From: Marinobacter zhanjiangensis
Lineage (GTDB): Bacteria; Pseudomonadota; Gammaproteobacteria; Pseudomonadales; Oleiphilaceae
DNA: 64,000 bases
Assembly (NCBI RefSeq): GCF_014651935.1
Contig: NZ_BMXV01000002.1
Location: forward strand, 186,001-250,000
Direction of reading: 5' to 3'
In this document: piece after piece, positions 55,519 to 64,000 of the stretch
Position numbering within the stretch: position 1 is the stretch's first letter
How the letters are laid out: each line of letters opens with the position of its first letter
Notes under the pieces: model-generated
The model's database searches: none
What the model was told of the DNA's origin: nothing
What the model saw: the letters and a program-made list of their open reading frames with translations, nothing else
Made by a program: the position numbers and the translations under genes

Positions 55519-56769
55519 TTACTGCAGCGTCAGGGGCGCGCCGGCCTCCCGTCGGGCTTCCTGCCACTGCTCCAGCGTCCTGGCGGCCTTTTCCCCGGGC
55601 ACTGTATCGAGGATCTCGTAGAAGCCGCTGTTGTATTCGTCTGCCAGTACCTCCTCCCGGGAGGTCATGCGCACAAGATACACCGACTGGACGTTCTGGT
55701 GATCAAACGTACGCCACTGCTGTTCGTCTTTCAGTAACGAGTAGCGATGGCCCTCCAGTGCCTTGATCACATCGGCCGTGTTGGTTGTGCCGGCCCGCTC
55801 TACGGCATCCCTGTACTGATACACAATACTGTAGGCCGAAGCCGCTGCCGATGACGGTCGCATGCCGTTTTGCCGGGAAAAAGCCTCGACGAACCGGATG
55901 CCACGTTCGTAGTCCTTCTCATAGGGCAGGTTCCAGAACCACGGCGCCGCACCGATAATGCCCTCCATCAGTGATGGCCCCAGTTGCAGGGCCGTCCCCA
56001 GGCTGGTGTTGGGCCAGACGATCTGCATCCTGTCCTTCAGATTCATGTCGTGGGCGATGTTCACCGCGCGGACCATGTCGCCGCCCCCGAGGATAAGCAC
56101 CAGCACGTCCGCATCACTGGCTTCGGCCTGCTCGAGGGCGGCCTGGAAGTCACGTGATGTCGCATTGGGGAAGGGCGTGCGGGTGATGGGGTGACGTTCG
56201 GTGTCTTCTGTGCCGGATGCGCGGCGCATGGACTTTTCCACCGAGCGGCCCCAGGAATAGTCGGCCGCAATGTAGAAATAGTCTTTATCCCGGAACTGCT
56301 CGGACAGGTACTGCCCCATGGCACTGGCGGTCATCCAGGCGTTGTAGGATTCGCGGAACATGTGGGTGTGGCCGGCGGCTCCGGTGGTGGCATTGGCATA
56401 GGTGAGCGTGCCGAAATAAATTCTGTCCTTCTCCTTTGCGGCTTTGCCTGCTGCGATGGCGACAGCCGAAGATACCCCGCCGAACAGCATCTGGACATTT
56501 TCCTCGTCCACCATTTCCCGCACATTGGCTGCGCCTTGTCCGGGGTCGAGCCGGGTATTGCGGATCACCAGCTCCAGAGGTCGTCCGAGGACACCCCCGG
56601 CTTCATTGATTTCATCAACGGCCAGAAAAGCCCCCATCCGTTGCTGCAGGCCCAGGTATTCATAGCGGCCACTGGCGGGGTAGTTCAAACCGATCTTGAG
56701 TACGTCCTGTGCGCTGGTGATCTGGCTGGCGCAGAGCAGCGCCAGAGCCATGAGAAAGCGTTTGGTCAT
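55519..56769 (-). CDS. Periplasmic substrate-binding protein (branched-chain/amide type), copy 2
   Basis: A 416-residue type I periplasmic binding protein, Leu/Ile/Val or urea/amide-binding class. The N-terminal signal peptide is about MTKRFLMALALLCASQITSA, followed by QDVLKIGLNYPASGRYEYLG. Central IYFGTLTYANATTGAAGHTHMFRE and a C-terminal TLEQWQEARREAGAPLTLQ stretch are shared with its neighbour. Start 56769 fits the signal peptide; an upstream ATG at 56781 is too close to AAGGAG. No permease or ATPase gene is near. Ligand unknown. It is the downstream member of a tandem pair. Confidence 0.85.
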   Translation of the reverse strand: MTKRFLMALALLCASQITSAQDVLKIGLNYPASGRYEYLGLQQRMGAFLAVDEINEAGGVLGRPLELVIRNTRLDPGQGAANVREMVDEENVQMLFGGVSSAVAIAAGKAAKEKDRIYFGTLTYANATTGAAGHTHMFRESYNAWMTASAMGQYLSEQFRDKDYFYIAADYSWGRSVEKSMRRASGTEDTERHPITRTPFPNATSRDFQAALEQAEASDADVLVLILGGGDMVRAVNIAHDMNLKDRMQIVWPNTSLGTALQLGPSLMEGIIGAAPWFWNLPYEKDYERGIRFVEAFSRQNGMRPSSAAASAYSIVYQYRDAVERAGTTNTADVIKALEGHRYSLLKDEQQWRTFDHQNVQSVYLVRMTSREEVLADEYNSGFYEILDTVPGEKAARTLEQWQEARREAGAPLTLQ

Positions 56770-56800
56770 GTGGTCTTCCATCTCCTTGCATGGTGGGTTT

Positions 56801-58057
56801 TTACTGCAGTGTCAGGGGCATACCAGCTTCGCGACGGTCGGCTTGCCACTGCTCAAGGGTTCGTACCGCTTCTGCACCCGGCAGGGTGTGAACGATTTCG
56901 AAGTAGTCGCTCGAGAACTCGTCGGCCAGCACCTGTTCACGTGGGCGGATTCGTACCACATAGGTGGATTGCACGTTCTGGTGATCAAACGCCCGCCATT
57001 GTTGCTCGTCCTTCAGAAAGGTGTAGCGGTGGCCCTCAAGCGCCCTGATAACCGCATCGGTACGGGTGGTTCCGGCGCGCTCCACCGCATCCTTGTACTG
57101 GTAGACAATACTGTAGGCGGATGCCGCTGCCGATGACGGACGCATCTCGTAGCGGCCGGAGAAAGTGTCCACAAAGGTCTGACCACGTTCGTAGCCTGCC
57201 TCGCCTGGAAGATTCCAGACCCAGGGCGCGGCACCGATTACCCCTTCCATGATGCTGGGGCCGACCTGGTTGGCCATGCTCAGGGTGATATTGGGTACCA
57301 CGATCTGCATCTTGTCATGAAGGCCCATGGAGTAGGCGATGTTAACGGCTCGTACCATGTCGTCGCCGAACAGCACCATTGCCAGCACATCGGCATCACT
57401 GGCGGCCGCTTCCTCAAGGGCAGCCTGGAAGTCACTGGTCAGGGCATTGGGGAAAGGGGTCGTTACGCCGGCGTGCTGGCTGGTATCTCCGGTACCGGTG
57501 AACTGTCGCAGGGATTTTTCCACCGACCAGCCCCAGGTGTAGTCGGCGGTGATGTAAAAGAAGTTCTTGTCGGAGAAATTCTCGCTCAGGTAGCTGCCCA
57601 GCGCCTTGGCGGACATCCAGGCATTGAACGGCTCGCGGAACATGTGGGTGTGGCCCGCGCTGCCGGTGGTGGCGTTGGAATAGGTCAGGGTGCCGAAATA
57701 GATCCGGTCCCGTTCTTTCGCGGCTCTGCCGGAGGCAATGGCCACCGCAGAGGAGGATCCGCCAAACAGCATTTCCACGCCGTGATTGTCGATCAGGTCA
57801 GCGGTGTTGGCAGCGCCACGATCCGGATCACCGCGTGTGTTACGGATGACCAGCTCCACCTGCCGCCCGAGAATACCGCCCGCGGCATTAATCTCTTCCA
57901 CCGCCAGGAAAGCGCCCATGCGTTGTTGCAGTCCCTGGTCCTGGTAACGCCCCGACTGGGGATAGTTCAGTCCGAGCTTCAGGACCTCCGCCATCGCGGG
58001 CAGGCTGGTCAGTAATAACGCGAGGAGGACAGGTAGTGAACGAACCCTGATCGGCAT
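56801..58057 (-). CDS. Periplasmic substrate-binding protein (branched-chain/amide type), copy 1
   Basis: A 418-residue paralogue of the next gene, clearly a tandem duplicate: both share LKxGLNYPxSGRYxxxGLQQRMGAF, the HTHMFRE region, RPSSAAASAYSIVYQY and the ending. The signal peptide is MPIRVRSLPVLLALLLTSLPAMA, with AGGTGATG before ATG 58057. The two genes are 31 bp apart and likely one operon. Differences cluster in loops, so ligands may differ. Neither a transporter nor a histidine kinase is adjacent. Confidence 0.85.
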   Translation of the reverse strand: MPIRVRSLPVLLALLLTSLPAMAEVLKLGLNYPQSGRYQDQGLQQRMGAFLAVEEINAAGGILGRQVELVIRNTRGDPDRGAANTADLIDNHGVEMLFGGSSSAVAIASGRAAKERDRIYFGTLTYSNATTGSAGHTHMFREPFNAWMSAKALGSYLSENFSDKNFFYITADYTWGWSVEKSLRQFTGTGDTSQHAGVTTPFPNALTSDFQAALEEAAASDADVLAMVLFGDDMVRAVNIAYSMGLHDKMQIVVPNITLSMANQVGPSIMEGVIGAAPWVWNLPGEAGYERGQTFVDTFSGRYEMRPSSAAASAYSIVYQYKDAVERAGTTRTDAVIRALEGHRYTFLKDEQQWRAFDHQNVQSTYVVRIRPREQVLADEFSSDYFEIVHTLPGAEAVRTLEQWQADRREAGMPLTLQ

Positions 58058-58243
58058 AAAGACATCACCTTTTCTGTTGTATTTGTCAAAAAATGCAAAA
58101 TACCCGGACGGCACACCAGTGTTATCGCTGGCGGGAGGATTGGCAATGTGACCATCGTGGCAAATTGTGGCTGACTGTTACTGTCGGTAAGCAAGCGTAA
58201 CCCGGTCATTGCAACCGGATTACGCAGGGCACGGCATGAGGTG

Positions 58244-59017
58244 CTAGCCGTGAGCCCCCATACCGCCATCCACACGGTACTGGGCGCCGCTGATAAAGGT
58301 TGACTCATCGGATGCCAGGAACAGCACCAGGTTGGCGACGTCGATGGATTCACCGTAGTGCCCGAGGGGAATATCCTTTTCGAGGGCAGCCTTGGCCTCT
58401 TCCCCGTGGCCGGGCTGGAAACCCTCTTCCAGAGATCTCATCATGCGGGTGTTGATGGGGGAGGGATGCACCGAGTTCACCCGCACGCCGAATGGCCCCA
58501 TCTCCAGGGCGGCGGATTTGGTGACGCCAACAACGGCGTGTTTGGAGGCGACATAGGGAGATACCCCCGGACTGCCCATCAGGCCCGCCACAGAAGACAT
58601 GTTGATAACAGAGCCGCTGCCCTGTTGCTGCATGACCTTGAGAACCTGTTGCAGGCCGAGGAACAGACCCCGGACATTCACCGCCAGCACCTGGTCAAAG
58701 TCCTCGATCTTCTGATCGGTGATCGGGGCGACCTTGCCCTCGATGCCCGCGTTGTTGAAAAACACGTCGATGCGACCGAAGCGCTCCATGGCCTTGCTGA
58801 CGTAGCTCGCCACGTCGGCTTCCTGTGATACGTCGGCGGCCACCGTGAGCACGTCGCCCAGGTCCTTCAGTTCCTCGGCTGCTGTATCGAGATCCGCCTG
58901 CTTCAGGTCCACCAGCACCACGCTGGCGCCTTCCTCGAGAAAGCGTCGGGCGGTCACCTTGCCGATGCCGCCGCTGCCTCCGGTAATGATGGCTACCTTG
59001 TTCTTTAATCGTGTCAT
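58244..59017 (-). CDS. Short-chain dehydrogenase/reductase
   Basis: A 257-residue classical SDR using NAD(P). Cofactor motif TGGSGGIG near residues 13-20, Asp at the end of beta-2 (VLVDLKQ, which favours NAD), NNAG, active-site Ser in MSSVAGLMG and YVASK. The substrate cannot be told. It ends with SGAQYRVDGGMGAHG. It lies between the binding-protein pair and the GGDEF gene, all leftward. The 186-bp gap to the binding proteins suggests a separate promoter for them. Confidence 0.85.
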   Translation of the reverse strand: MTRLKNKVAIITGGSGGIGKVTARRFLEEGASVVLVDLKQADLDTAAEELKDLGDVLTVAADVSQEADVASYVSKAMERFGRIDVFFNNAGIEGKVAPITDQKIEDFDQVLAVNVRGLFLGLQQVLKVMQQQGSGSVINMSSVAGLMGSPGVSPYVASKHAVVGVTKSAALEMGPFGVRVNSVHPSPINTRMMRSLEEGFQPGHGEEAKAALEKDIPLGHYGESIDVANLVLFLASDESTFISGAQYRVDGGMGAHG

Positions 59018-59065
59018 ACCTTGTTCTCCTCTGGTTTACGGCGTCTGGTGGCTGTCCGGTCTGGC

Positions 59066-60802
59066 TTAACCTGACTCCACCTCTGTCTGCTCGGGCTCCG
59101 GTCCGGTCAGCCGGAACCGGTTTCGGCCGGCAGCCTTGGCCCGGTACATGGCCTCGTCGGCGGCTTGCATCAATGGTTCCACTTCCTCGCCATCCAGGGG
59201 GTAGAGGCTGATGCCGATACTGGAACCGACTGGCAACAGGGCGTCGCCATGCCGGTAAGGGCGCGCGTTCACCTCGATCAGGCGCGAGGCAACACGCCGG
59301 GCATGGTCAACACTTTCCAGCTCCGGCAGCAATACGATGAACTCGTCGCCACCCAGCCGGGCCAGGGTGTCATCTTCCCTCAGGCAGCTTTTCAGCCGGC
59401 GTGACAGTTCGGTCAGCAACAGGTCACCGACGGCATGACCATGAGTGTCGTTCACCTGCTTGAAATGGTCCAGATCGATAAACATGACCGCCAGCATCTG
59501 TTGCTTGCGGTGGGCATGGCGAATGGCGTGCTCCAGCCGGTCTTCCAGCAGTCGCCGGTTGGGGAGACCTGTCAGGGCATCATAGTACGCCAGCTGACGG
59601 ATATGCTCCTCGTTCTGTCGGTTCTGGGTGATGTCGGTAAACAGGCCCGCATAATGGCTGACCTGGCCGTCGTCATCGCGGATAGCGGTGATGGTGAGCA
59701 GCTCCAGGAAAAGCTCACCTGTCTTGCGACGGTTCCATATTTCGCCGCGCCAACACCCGGTACGCTCCAGGGTCTCCCACATGGCGCGGTAGAAGGCGGT
59801 ATCGTGACGACCGGACGACAGTATGGCGGGGCTTCGGCCAATCACCTCTTCCGGCTGATACCCGGTGAGCTGGGTAAAGGCCGGATTGACGAACTGGATG
59901 CGCATTTGCGGGTCGGTAATCAGGATGCCTTCCAGGGAGGCATCGATAACCCGCTCGGCCAGCTGAAGGTGTTGCCTTGATTGGGCCAGCGCCTTGTCAC
60001 GTTGCTCCAGGGCCTCACGCAGGTCCTCCAGGTACATGTGTTCTGCCCCGGCGATCAGGTCTGCGAAGCCCAGCAGGCCGGTGAGGTTGCCTTCGTCGTC
60101 GGTCACCCCCAGGTGCCGGATACGGTTGTCCAGAAGCAGATCCCTGGCCCGGATCAGCGGTTCATCCTGGCCAACGGTCAGCAGCGGCCGGCTGGCCAGG
60201 CTGGAAACGGGCGTGTCGCCGGGGTAGTTGCTGATGAAACGCAGTATATCCCGTTCCGTCAGCACGCCGGCGCCACTCTGGTCGCAGAGGATCAGGGCCG
60301 CGTCGTGATGGGTCCGGTGCATGCGGCGGGCCGCCTCGGACAGCTTCAGTTGCCCCTCAAGCATCAGCGGGCTCTGGCGCAGGGCAGAGTGCACTTCACG
60401 CAGTCGCAGGTAGGGCTCCAGGCCCTGGTTCATGGCAATATCACTCTGGGTAAGGATGCCGATAATCTGGTGCTGGTCATCCTGAACCAGAAAGTGTCGC
60501 AGATTCTCCCGGCGAAAACGCATGGCGGCTTCGGCGATACTGGTGCCTGGGGTGAGCGTGGCCACGGGTGTGCTCATGGACCGGGCGATGGGCAGTTGCA
60601 TGGAATCCGGATCGGCAAAGTTCACCAGCAAGGCATCGTGTTCGGTCCAGATCCCTACCGGTTGGCCATCTGCCATGATCACGATCGAGCTGCAGGCATG
60701 CTCGGACATCCGCCGTGCTGCCTCACGTAAGGGTGTCTCCGGGGAACAGTGCACCGGTTTGCCGGATCGCATGATGCTCTCGATGGGAAGGTGGTTGGCC
60801 AT
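59066..60802 (-). CDS. Diguanylate cyclase with four CBS motifs and a PAS domain
   Basis: Predicted to synthesise cyclic di-GMP. The 578 residues read: four CBS motifs in two pairs (about 1-255), a short coiled coil (260-285), a PAS domain (about 290-400) with VFxDITQNRQNEEH-like PAS-GGDEF junction, and a GGDEF domain. The active-site GGDEF is intact at 484-488 and the inhibitory I-site RxxD (REDD) is at 475-478, so product feedback is expected. No membrane segment. CBS pairs usually bind adenosyl nucleotides, so it may link energy or redox state to c-di-GMP. ATG 60802 has CGGAACC upstream; the longer frame to 60898 lacks homology. Confidence 0.9.
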   Translation of the reverse strand: MANHLPIESIMRSGKPVHCSPETPLREAARRMSEHACSSIVIMADGQPVGIWTEHDALLVNFADPDSMQLPIARSMSTPVATLTPGTSIAEAAMRFRRENLRHFLVQDDQHQIIGILTQSDIAMNQGLEPYLRLREVHSALRQSPLMLEGQLKLSEAARRMHRTHHDAALILCDQSGAGVLTERDILRFISNYPGDTPVSSLASRPLLTVGQDEPLIRARDLLLDNRIRHLGVTDDEGNLTGLLGFADLIAGAEHMYLEDLREALEQRDKALAQSRQHLQLAERVIDASLEGILITDPQMRIQFVNPAFTQLTGYQPEEVIGRSPAILSSGRHDTAFYRAMWETLERTGCWRGEIWNRRKTGELFLELLTITAIRDDDGQVSHYAGLFTDITQNRQNEEHIRQLAYYDALTGLPNRRLLEDRLEHAIRHAHRKQQMLAVMFIDLDHFKQVNDTHGHAVGDLLLTELSRRLKSCLREDDTLARLGGDEFIVLLPELESVDHARRVASRLIEVNARPYRHGDALLPVGSSIGISLYPLDGEEVEPLMQAADEAMYRAKAAGRNRFRLTGPEPEQTEVESG

Positions 60803-60960
60803 GATGGTTCCGCTCTGGTTGTCGTTGTTGCCTTGGTTGAGACTAGTGTGTGGCCACCTGGATGAACGGATTTTGACGGCTATCAATTGCTCAGCCATTC
60901 TTTGGGGTAAGCTTGCAATCTTTTACGTTCTCCGGGCATCGAACAGGAGGTACCAACCTG

Positions 60961-61290
60961 ATGGCCACTACCCGTAAAGAAGAACTGGAACGCCTCAAGC
61001 AGGAACTGACTGCTCGGCTGGAGCGCTATGAGGCCCATCAGCACCGTGAGGACGGCAAGCTGGAGGCGGATTTCTCCGAGCAGGCGGTACAACGCCAGAA
61101 TGACGAGGTGGTTGACTCCCTGGAGTCCGAGGTCCGGGAAGAGCTGCGGCAGGTGATTCATGCTCTCGACCGGCTGGAAGACGGCGAAGGGGACCTGTGC
61201 CAGCGCTGCGGCAACACCATCAACCCGGAGCGGCTGAAGGTTCTGCCCTGGGCGTCACTGTGCGTGCGCTGCGCCGAGGAGGATGAGTAG
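60961..61290 (+). CDS. Small TraR/DksA-family zinc-finger protein
   Basis: A 109-residue protein with an N-terminal helical region (about 5-70, coiled-coil-like) and a C4 zinc finger: Cys 80, 83, 101 and 104 (LCQRCGNTI...LCVRC). It belongs to the DksA/TraR group, small regulators that act in the RNA polymerase secondary channel. The tip residues of DksA's coiled coil are not clearly conserved, so activity on transcription is uncertain. ATG 60961 follows AGGAGG. Divergent from the GGDEF gene. Confidence 0.85.
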   Translation: MATTRKEELERLKQELTARLERYEAHQHREDGKLEADFSEQAVQRQNDEVVDSLESEVREELRQVIHALDRLEDGEGDLCQRCGNTINPERLKVLPWASLCVRCAEEDE

Positions 61291-61336
61291 CTCCGGCCAA
61301 CCTGTGCTTTCAGTTCCGGAAGGAGTGTCTTGAACT

Positions 61337-62791
61337 ATGTCCCAGACAGGCGACGATACCGACGAAAGAATGCCCCGAAGCCAGCTTATCGGTCTGTTTG
61401 TCGGGTTGGCTCTGCTGGCCGTGACCCTGATTCTGCCCCCGCCCGGCGACCTGTCCGGTTCCGCCTGGGCGGCGCTGGGCCTGATGATGCTGATGGCCGC
61501 GTGGTGGGCCACGGAAGCCATTCCCATACCGGCAACTTCGCTGGTACCCATCGTGCTGATCCCGGCTCTGGGGCTGGGCACGGTCAGGGATGCCACCACG
61601 CCCTACGCCAATCCGATCATATTCCTGTTCCTGGGTGGTTTTACCCTGGGGCTGGCCATGCAGCGCTGGAACCTGCACCGGCGTATCGCCTTGCATATTC
61701 TGCTGATGGTTGGCACCAGTCCCCGGCGCCAGATCGGTGGCTTCATGCTGGCCACCGCGTTTCTGAGCATGTGGGTGTCCAATACCGCCACTACCATCAT
61801 GATGATGCCCATCGGTCTGTCCGTACTGAGCATGATGGACACGGGGGATGATGACAGCAGACACCGGTTTTCGGTGGCATTGCTGCTGGCAATTGCCTAC
61901 TCGGCCAGCGTGGGCGGCATCGCGACCCTGATCGGTACGCCGCCAAATGCCTTGCTGGCGGCTTATCTCACAGATCAGCAGGATATTCCGGTCGGCTTCG
62001 CCCAGTGGATGATTATCGGCGTGCCCATCTCGCTACTGATGTTGCTGGTGATCTGGTGGTGGCTGACCCGGACGGACTTCCGGATGGACAGCTCCGCCAG
62101 CGCGGGCAAGGCGATCAGGGAAGAGCTCGGCACTCTCGGGGCCATGAGTCAGGCCGAAATACGGGTGGCTATTGTGTTCGGGCTGACCGCTGCCGCCTGG
62201 ATATTCCGGCCCCTGCTGGCGGATACCCTGTCGTGGGTGAGCGATACGGTGATCGCCATATTCGCCGCGGTGATGCTGTTCCTGCTGCGTTCGGGGCAAC
62301 GTGACGGCCAGGCATTGATGGATTGGGACACTGCCCGGGAACTGCCCTGGGGTGTATTGCTGCTGTTCGGTGGCGGCCTGGCACTCGCCGGCGTGATCAG
62401 CAGTTCCGGGTTGGCGGAGGCCATCGCTACAAGTCTGTCCGTGCTGGAGGTATTGCCGGCCCTGTTGATGGTGGGGCTGGTGGTTGCGGTGATCATCTTC
62501 CTGACCGAGGTTACCAGCAACACCGCCACCGCGGCCGCCTTTCTGCCGCTGCTTGGCGCGCTCGCGGTAGGCCAGGGCGTTTCGCCCCTGCTGCTGACAG
62601 TGCCGGCGGCGATTGCAGCCAGTTGCGCCTTCATGATGCCGGTGGCGACGCCCCCGAACGCCATCGTCTTCGGCAGTGGGCATCTTGCCATCAGCGATAT
62701 GATACGGGCCGGCCTGGTACTGAACCTGATCGGCATTGTGCTGGTCACCCTGTTGGGTTACCTGTTACTGGGCGTGGCCTTCTCCATGTAG
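61337..62791 (+). CDS. DASS-family anion/sodium symporter
   Basis: An inner-membrane transporter of 484 residues with about 12 segments, of the divalent anion:sodium symporter (SLC13) family. Two S-N-T motifs are seen: WVSNTATTIMMMP (near residue 137) and EVTSNTATAAAFLP (near residue 392), the paired sodium/substrate loops, together with IGTPPNALLA and VATPPNAIVFGSG. Dicarboxylates are the likely cargo; sulfate cannot be excluded. It is 46 bp after the zinc-finger gene and on the same strand. Confidence 0.9.
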   Translation: MSQTGDDTDERMPRSQLIGLFVGLALLAVTLILPPPGDLSGSAWAALGLMMLMAAWWATEAIPIPATSLVPIVLIPALGLGTVRDATTPYANPIIFLFLGGFTLGLAMQRWNLHRRIALHILLMVGTSPRRQIGGFMLATAFLSMWVSNTATTIMMMPIGLSVLSMMDTGDDDSRHRFSVALLLAIAYSASVGGIATLIGTPPNALLAAYLTDQQDIPVGFAQWMIIGVPISLLMLLVIWWWLTRTDFRMDSSASAGKAIREELGTLGAMSQAEIRVAIVFGLTAAAWIFRPLLADTLSWVSDTVIAIFAAVMLFLLRSGQRDGQALMDWDTARELPWGVLLLFGGGLALAGVISSSGLAEAIATSLSVLEVLPALLMVGLVVAVIIFLTEVTSNTATAAAFLPLLGALAVGQGVSPLLLTVPAAIAASCAFMMPVATPPNAIVFGSGHLAISDMIRAGLVLNLIGIVLVTLLGYLLLGVAFSM

Positions 62792-62807
62792 TCGGCCCGC
62801 AGGGCGT

Positions 62808-63830
62808 TCAGTCCTCGGGCTGGCTCAGGTCGACCCACTGCTGGGACAACCAGTAGAACCGGCCCTGTCCCGCCGGATAGGTACAGTTGTAACGAAAGCG
62901 TCGGGTGTCGAATGCTTCGGGAGCCTGCACTGATACGGTCTGACCTTCGATATCCGCCGGAATGCGACCCTGACCGGAGGCAAAACAGGTGAGGGCGGAA
63001 GCGTTCAGTTCTTCCGGCAGGGTCAGGGTGAGCCGGGGCGGGTTGTCTGCCACGATGCCATCCGGCAGTTTGCTGAAGTCCACCGGCAGGGCCCGGCTGC
63101 GGAGCTTGTTGTCCAGACTCTCCAGCTGGCCATAGGCCGTCGCCATGGGAAAGCGTGGCAGGCGCCCGGGGTCGGAGTCAGCACCGATGGCGCCGGACTG
63201 CTGGCCGTACCCGAACCACTCCCGCTCCTCCACAAGCGTTTCGACACCGGCGTCATATTCACCGTAAGGGTAGGCAAACATCGGCTCGTTCACGCCCAGC
63301 CTGTCCTGCAGCATGCTCTGGGCCTGGTCCAGGGAGTCTGTGACGCGCCGGCGCCAGTGTTCCCGGGTTTCCTCCGGCCGTTGCGGCAGGTGACCATGAT
63401 CATGGCTGTGGTTAGCGATAACTACGCCCGGCTGCTGGCTGGCCTGTGCCAATTGGTCCCAGGTCATGTAGCCCTCGCTGCCAACGGCCCGGGTATTGAC
63501 GAAGATGGTATAGGGGTAGCCGGATTCCTCCAGCATCGGCATGGCCGTGCTCCATACCGATTCATAGGCGTCGTCGAAGGTGATGGCCACCTGCTGCTGG
63601 TCCTTCAACTCTCCCGCCAGAGCGGCTTTGGTGGCTGAGTCCAGCGGCACCACCTCCAGCTCCAGTTGCTGTATTCGCTCCAGTTGCTTGCGGAAAAGGT
63701 CCACCTCGGTGCTGGTGCTGGCCGGGGTCTGGTCGCTGACGTGGTGGTACTGGAGTACCACCAGATCCGCTCTGGCCGGCAGGGCCGCGATGGCAAGAAG
63801 GGAGGCAGTGGTCAGATATCGGCTCAGCAT
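62808..63830 (-). CDS. Secreted polysaccharide deacetylase
   Basis: A NodB-fold deacetylase of 340 residues with a signal peptide (about 1-21, MLSRYLTTASLLAIAALPAR). Metal/catalytic residues: Asp 86/Asp 87 in TFDDAYES, and histidines in ANHSHDHGH (141-147), with FAYPYGEYD. A C-terminal beta-domain of about 100 residues follows the deacetylase fold. The target (poly-N-acetylglucosamine or another glycan) is unknown. Its ATG overlaps the end of the J-domain gene by 7 bp. Confidence 0.88.
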   Translation of the reverse strand: MLSRYLTTASLLAIAALPARADLVVLQYHHVSDQTPASTSTEVDLFRKQLERIQQLELEVVPLDSATKAALAGELKDQQQVAITFDDAYESVWSTAMPMLEESGYPYTIFVNTRAVGSEGYMTWDQLAQASQQPGVVIANHSHDHGHLPQRPEETREHWRRRVTDSLDQAQSMLQDRLGVNEPMFAYPYGEYDAGVETLVEEREWFGYGQQSGAIGADSDPGRLPRFPMATAYGQLESLDNKLRSRALPVDFSKLPDGIVADNPPRLTLTLPEELNASALTCFASGQGRIPADIEGQTVSVQAPEAFDTRRFRYNCTYPAGQGRFYWLSQQWVDLSQPED

Positions 63831-64000
63831 GGGGTCTCTCCGTAGCGGAAGTAATGGCGCAGAGTGGCGAACGCCTCGTTCAGTTGCTGGACCTGTTCCG
63901 TATCGCCGCCCCGGTCCGGATGGGATTGCATCACGGCGCGACGGAAACGGTGCTTGACCACCGAAAAGTCGGCCGGCAGGGCGTCGAAACCCAGTACGCT
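63824..64000 (-). CDS. J-domain protein, C-terminal part only
   Basis: The last 58 codons before the right edge encode SVLGFDALPADFSVVKHRFR, then AVMQSHPDRGGDTEQVQQLN and AFATLRHYFRYGETPC. The HPD tripeptide with R-G-G-D is the J-domain signature that stimulates Hsp70 ATPase. The N-terminus is outside the window. The J-domain sits at the C-terminus, so this may be a short or DjlA-like protein. Confidence 0.8.
   Translation of the reverse strand, partial: SVLGFDALPADFSVVKHRFRRAVMQSHPDRGGDTEQVQQLNEAFATLRHYFRYGETPC

Overview
The window looks like core chromosome of a marine, Marinobacter-like gammaproteobacterium. This is inferred from the moderately high GC content, protein sequences and a gene order that closely follows Pseudomonas aeruginosa, with local insertions and losses. 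I see no prophage, plasmid, CRISPR array or insertion sequence. Nearly all the sequence is housekeeping genes, and the unusual signals are in a few cassettes and intergenic palindromes.

Layout. 1-14.1 kb: the 3'-truncated RNase E gene and its long leader, then rluC, a HAD phosphatase, an S49 peptidase, maf and the fatty-acid cluster yceD-rpmF-plsX-fabD-fabG-acpP-pabC-mltG-tmk. The usual fabF and holB are absent from this cluster. An AraC-type regulator follows. 14.5-23.5 kb: a frameshifted putP, acnB, miaE, the divergent finR-like/fpr pair, a sulfotransferase and an unknown secreted protein. 23.5-31.2 kb: a membrane GDPD overlapping an LtaS-like sulfatase-fold protein, lpxH-ppiB, and a LigD-type system split into three genes (phosphoesterase, ligase, polymerase). 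31.3-47.5 kb: glnS, a 110-bp nested palindrome, cysS, glcB, folD, four tRNA genes, and the proteostasis block tig-clpP-clpX-lon-hupB-ppiD. 47.6-55.5 kb: Entner-Doudoroff genes zwf-pgl-eda, then pyk divergent from edd-glpK. 55.5-64 kb: two tandem orphan periplasmic binding proteins, an SDR, a CBS-PAS-GGDEF protein, a small DksA/TraR zinc-finger protein, a DASS anion/sodium symporter, a polysaccharide deacetylase and the end of a J-domain gene.

How the genes work together. The first block couples RNA processing with phospholipid and fatty-acid synthesis (PlsX, FabD, FabG, ACP) and cell-wall or nucleotide functions (MltG, Tmk). The central block handles translation (GlnS, CysS, tRNAs) and protein folding and turnover (trigger factor, ClpXP, Lon, PpiD). 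The sugar block forms a complete glucose-6-phosphate to pyruvate Entner-Doudoroff route, apart from the triose steps. Glycerol kinase feeds the same lower pathway.

Most promising for follow-up: the split LigD cassette inserted between ppiB and glnS; the LtaS-like/GDPD pair with an altered metal-ligand motif; the duplicated binding proteins with no transporter; the lysozyme-like unknown secreted protein; the nested palindromes at 33046-33155 and 19655-19726; and predicted cis-regulation at rne (hidden ribosome-binding site), yceD (near-leaderless) and zwf (paired inverted repeat). No clearly new multi-gene system is evident.
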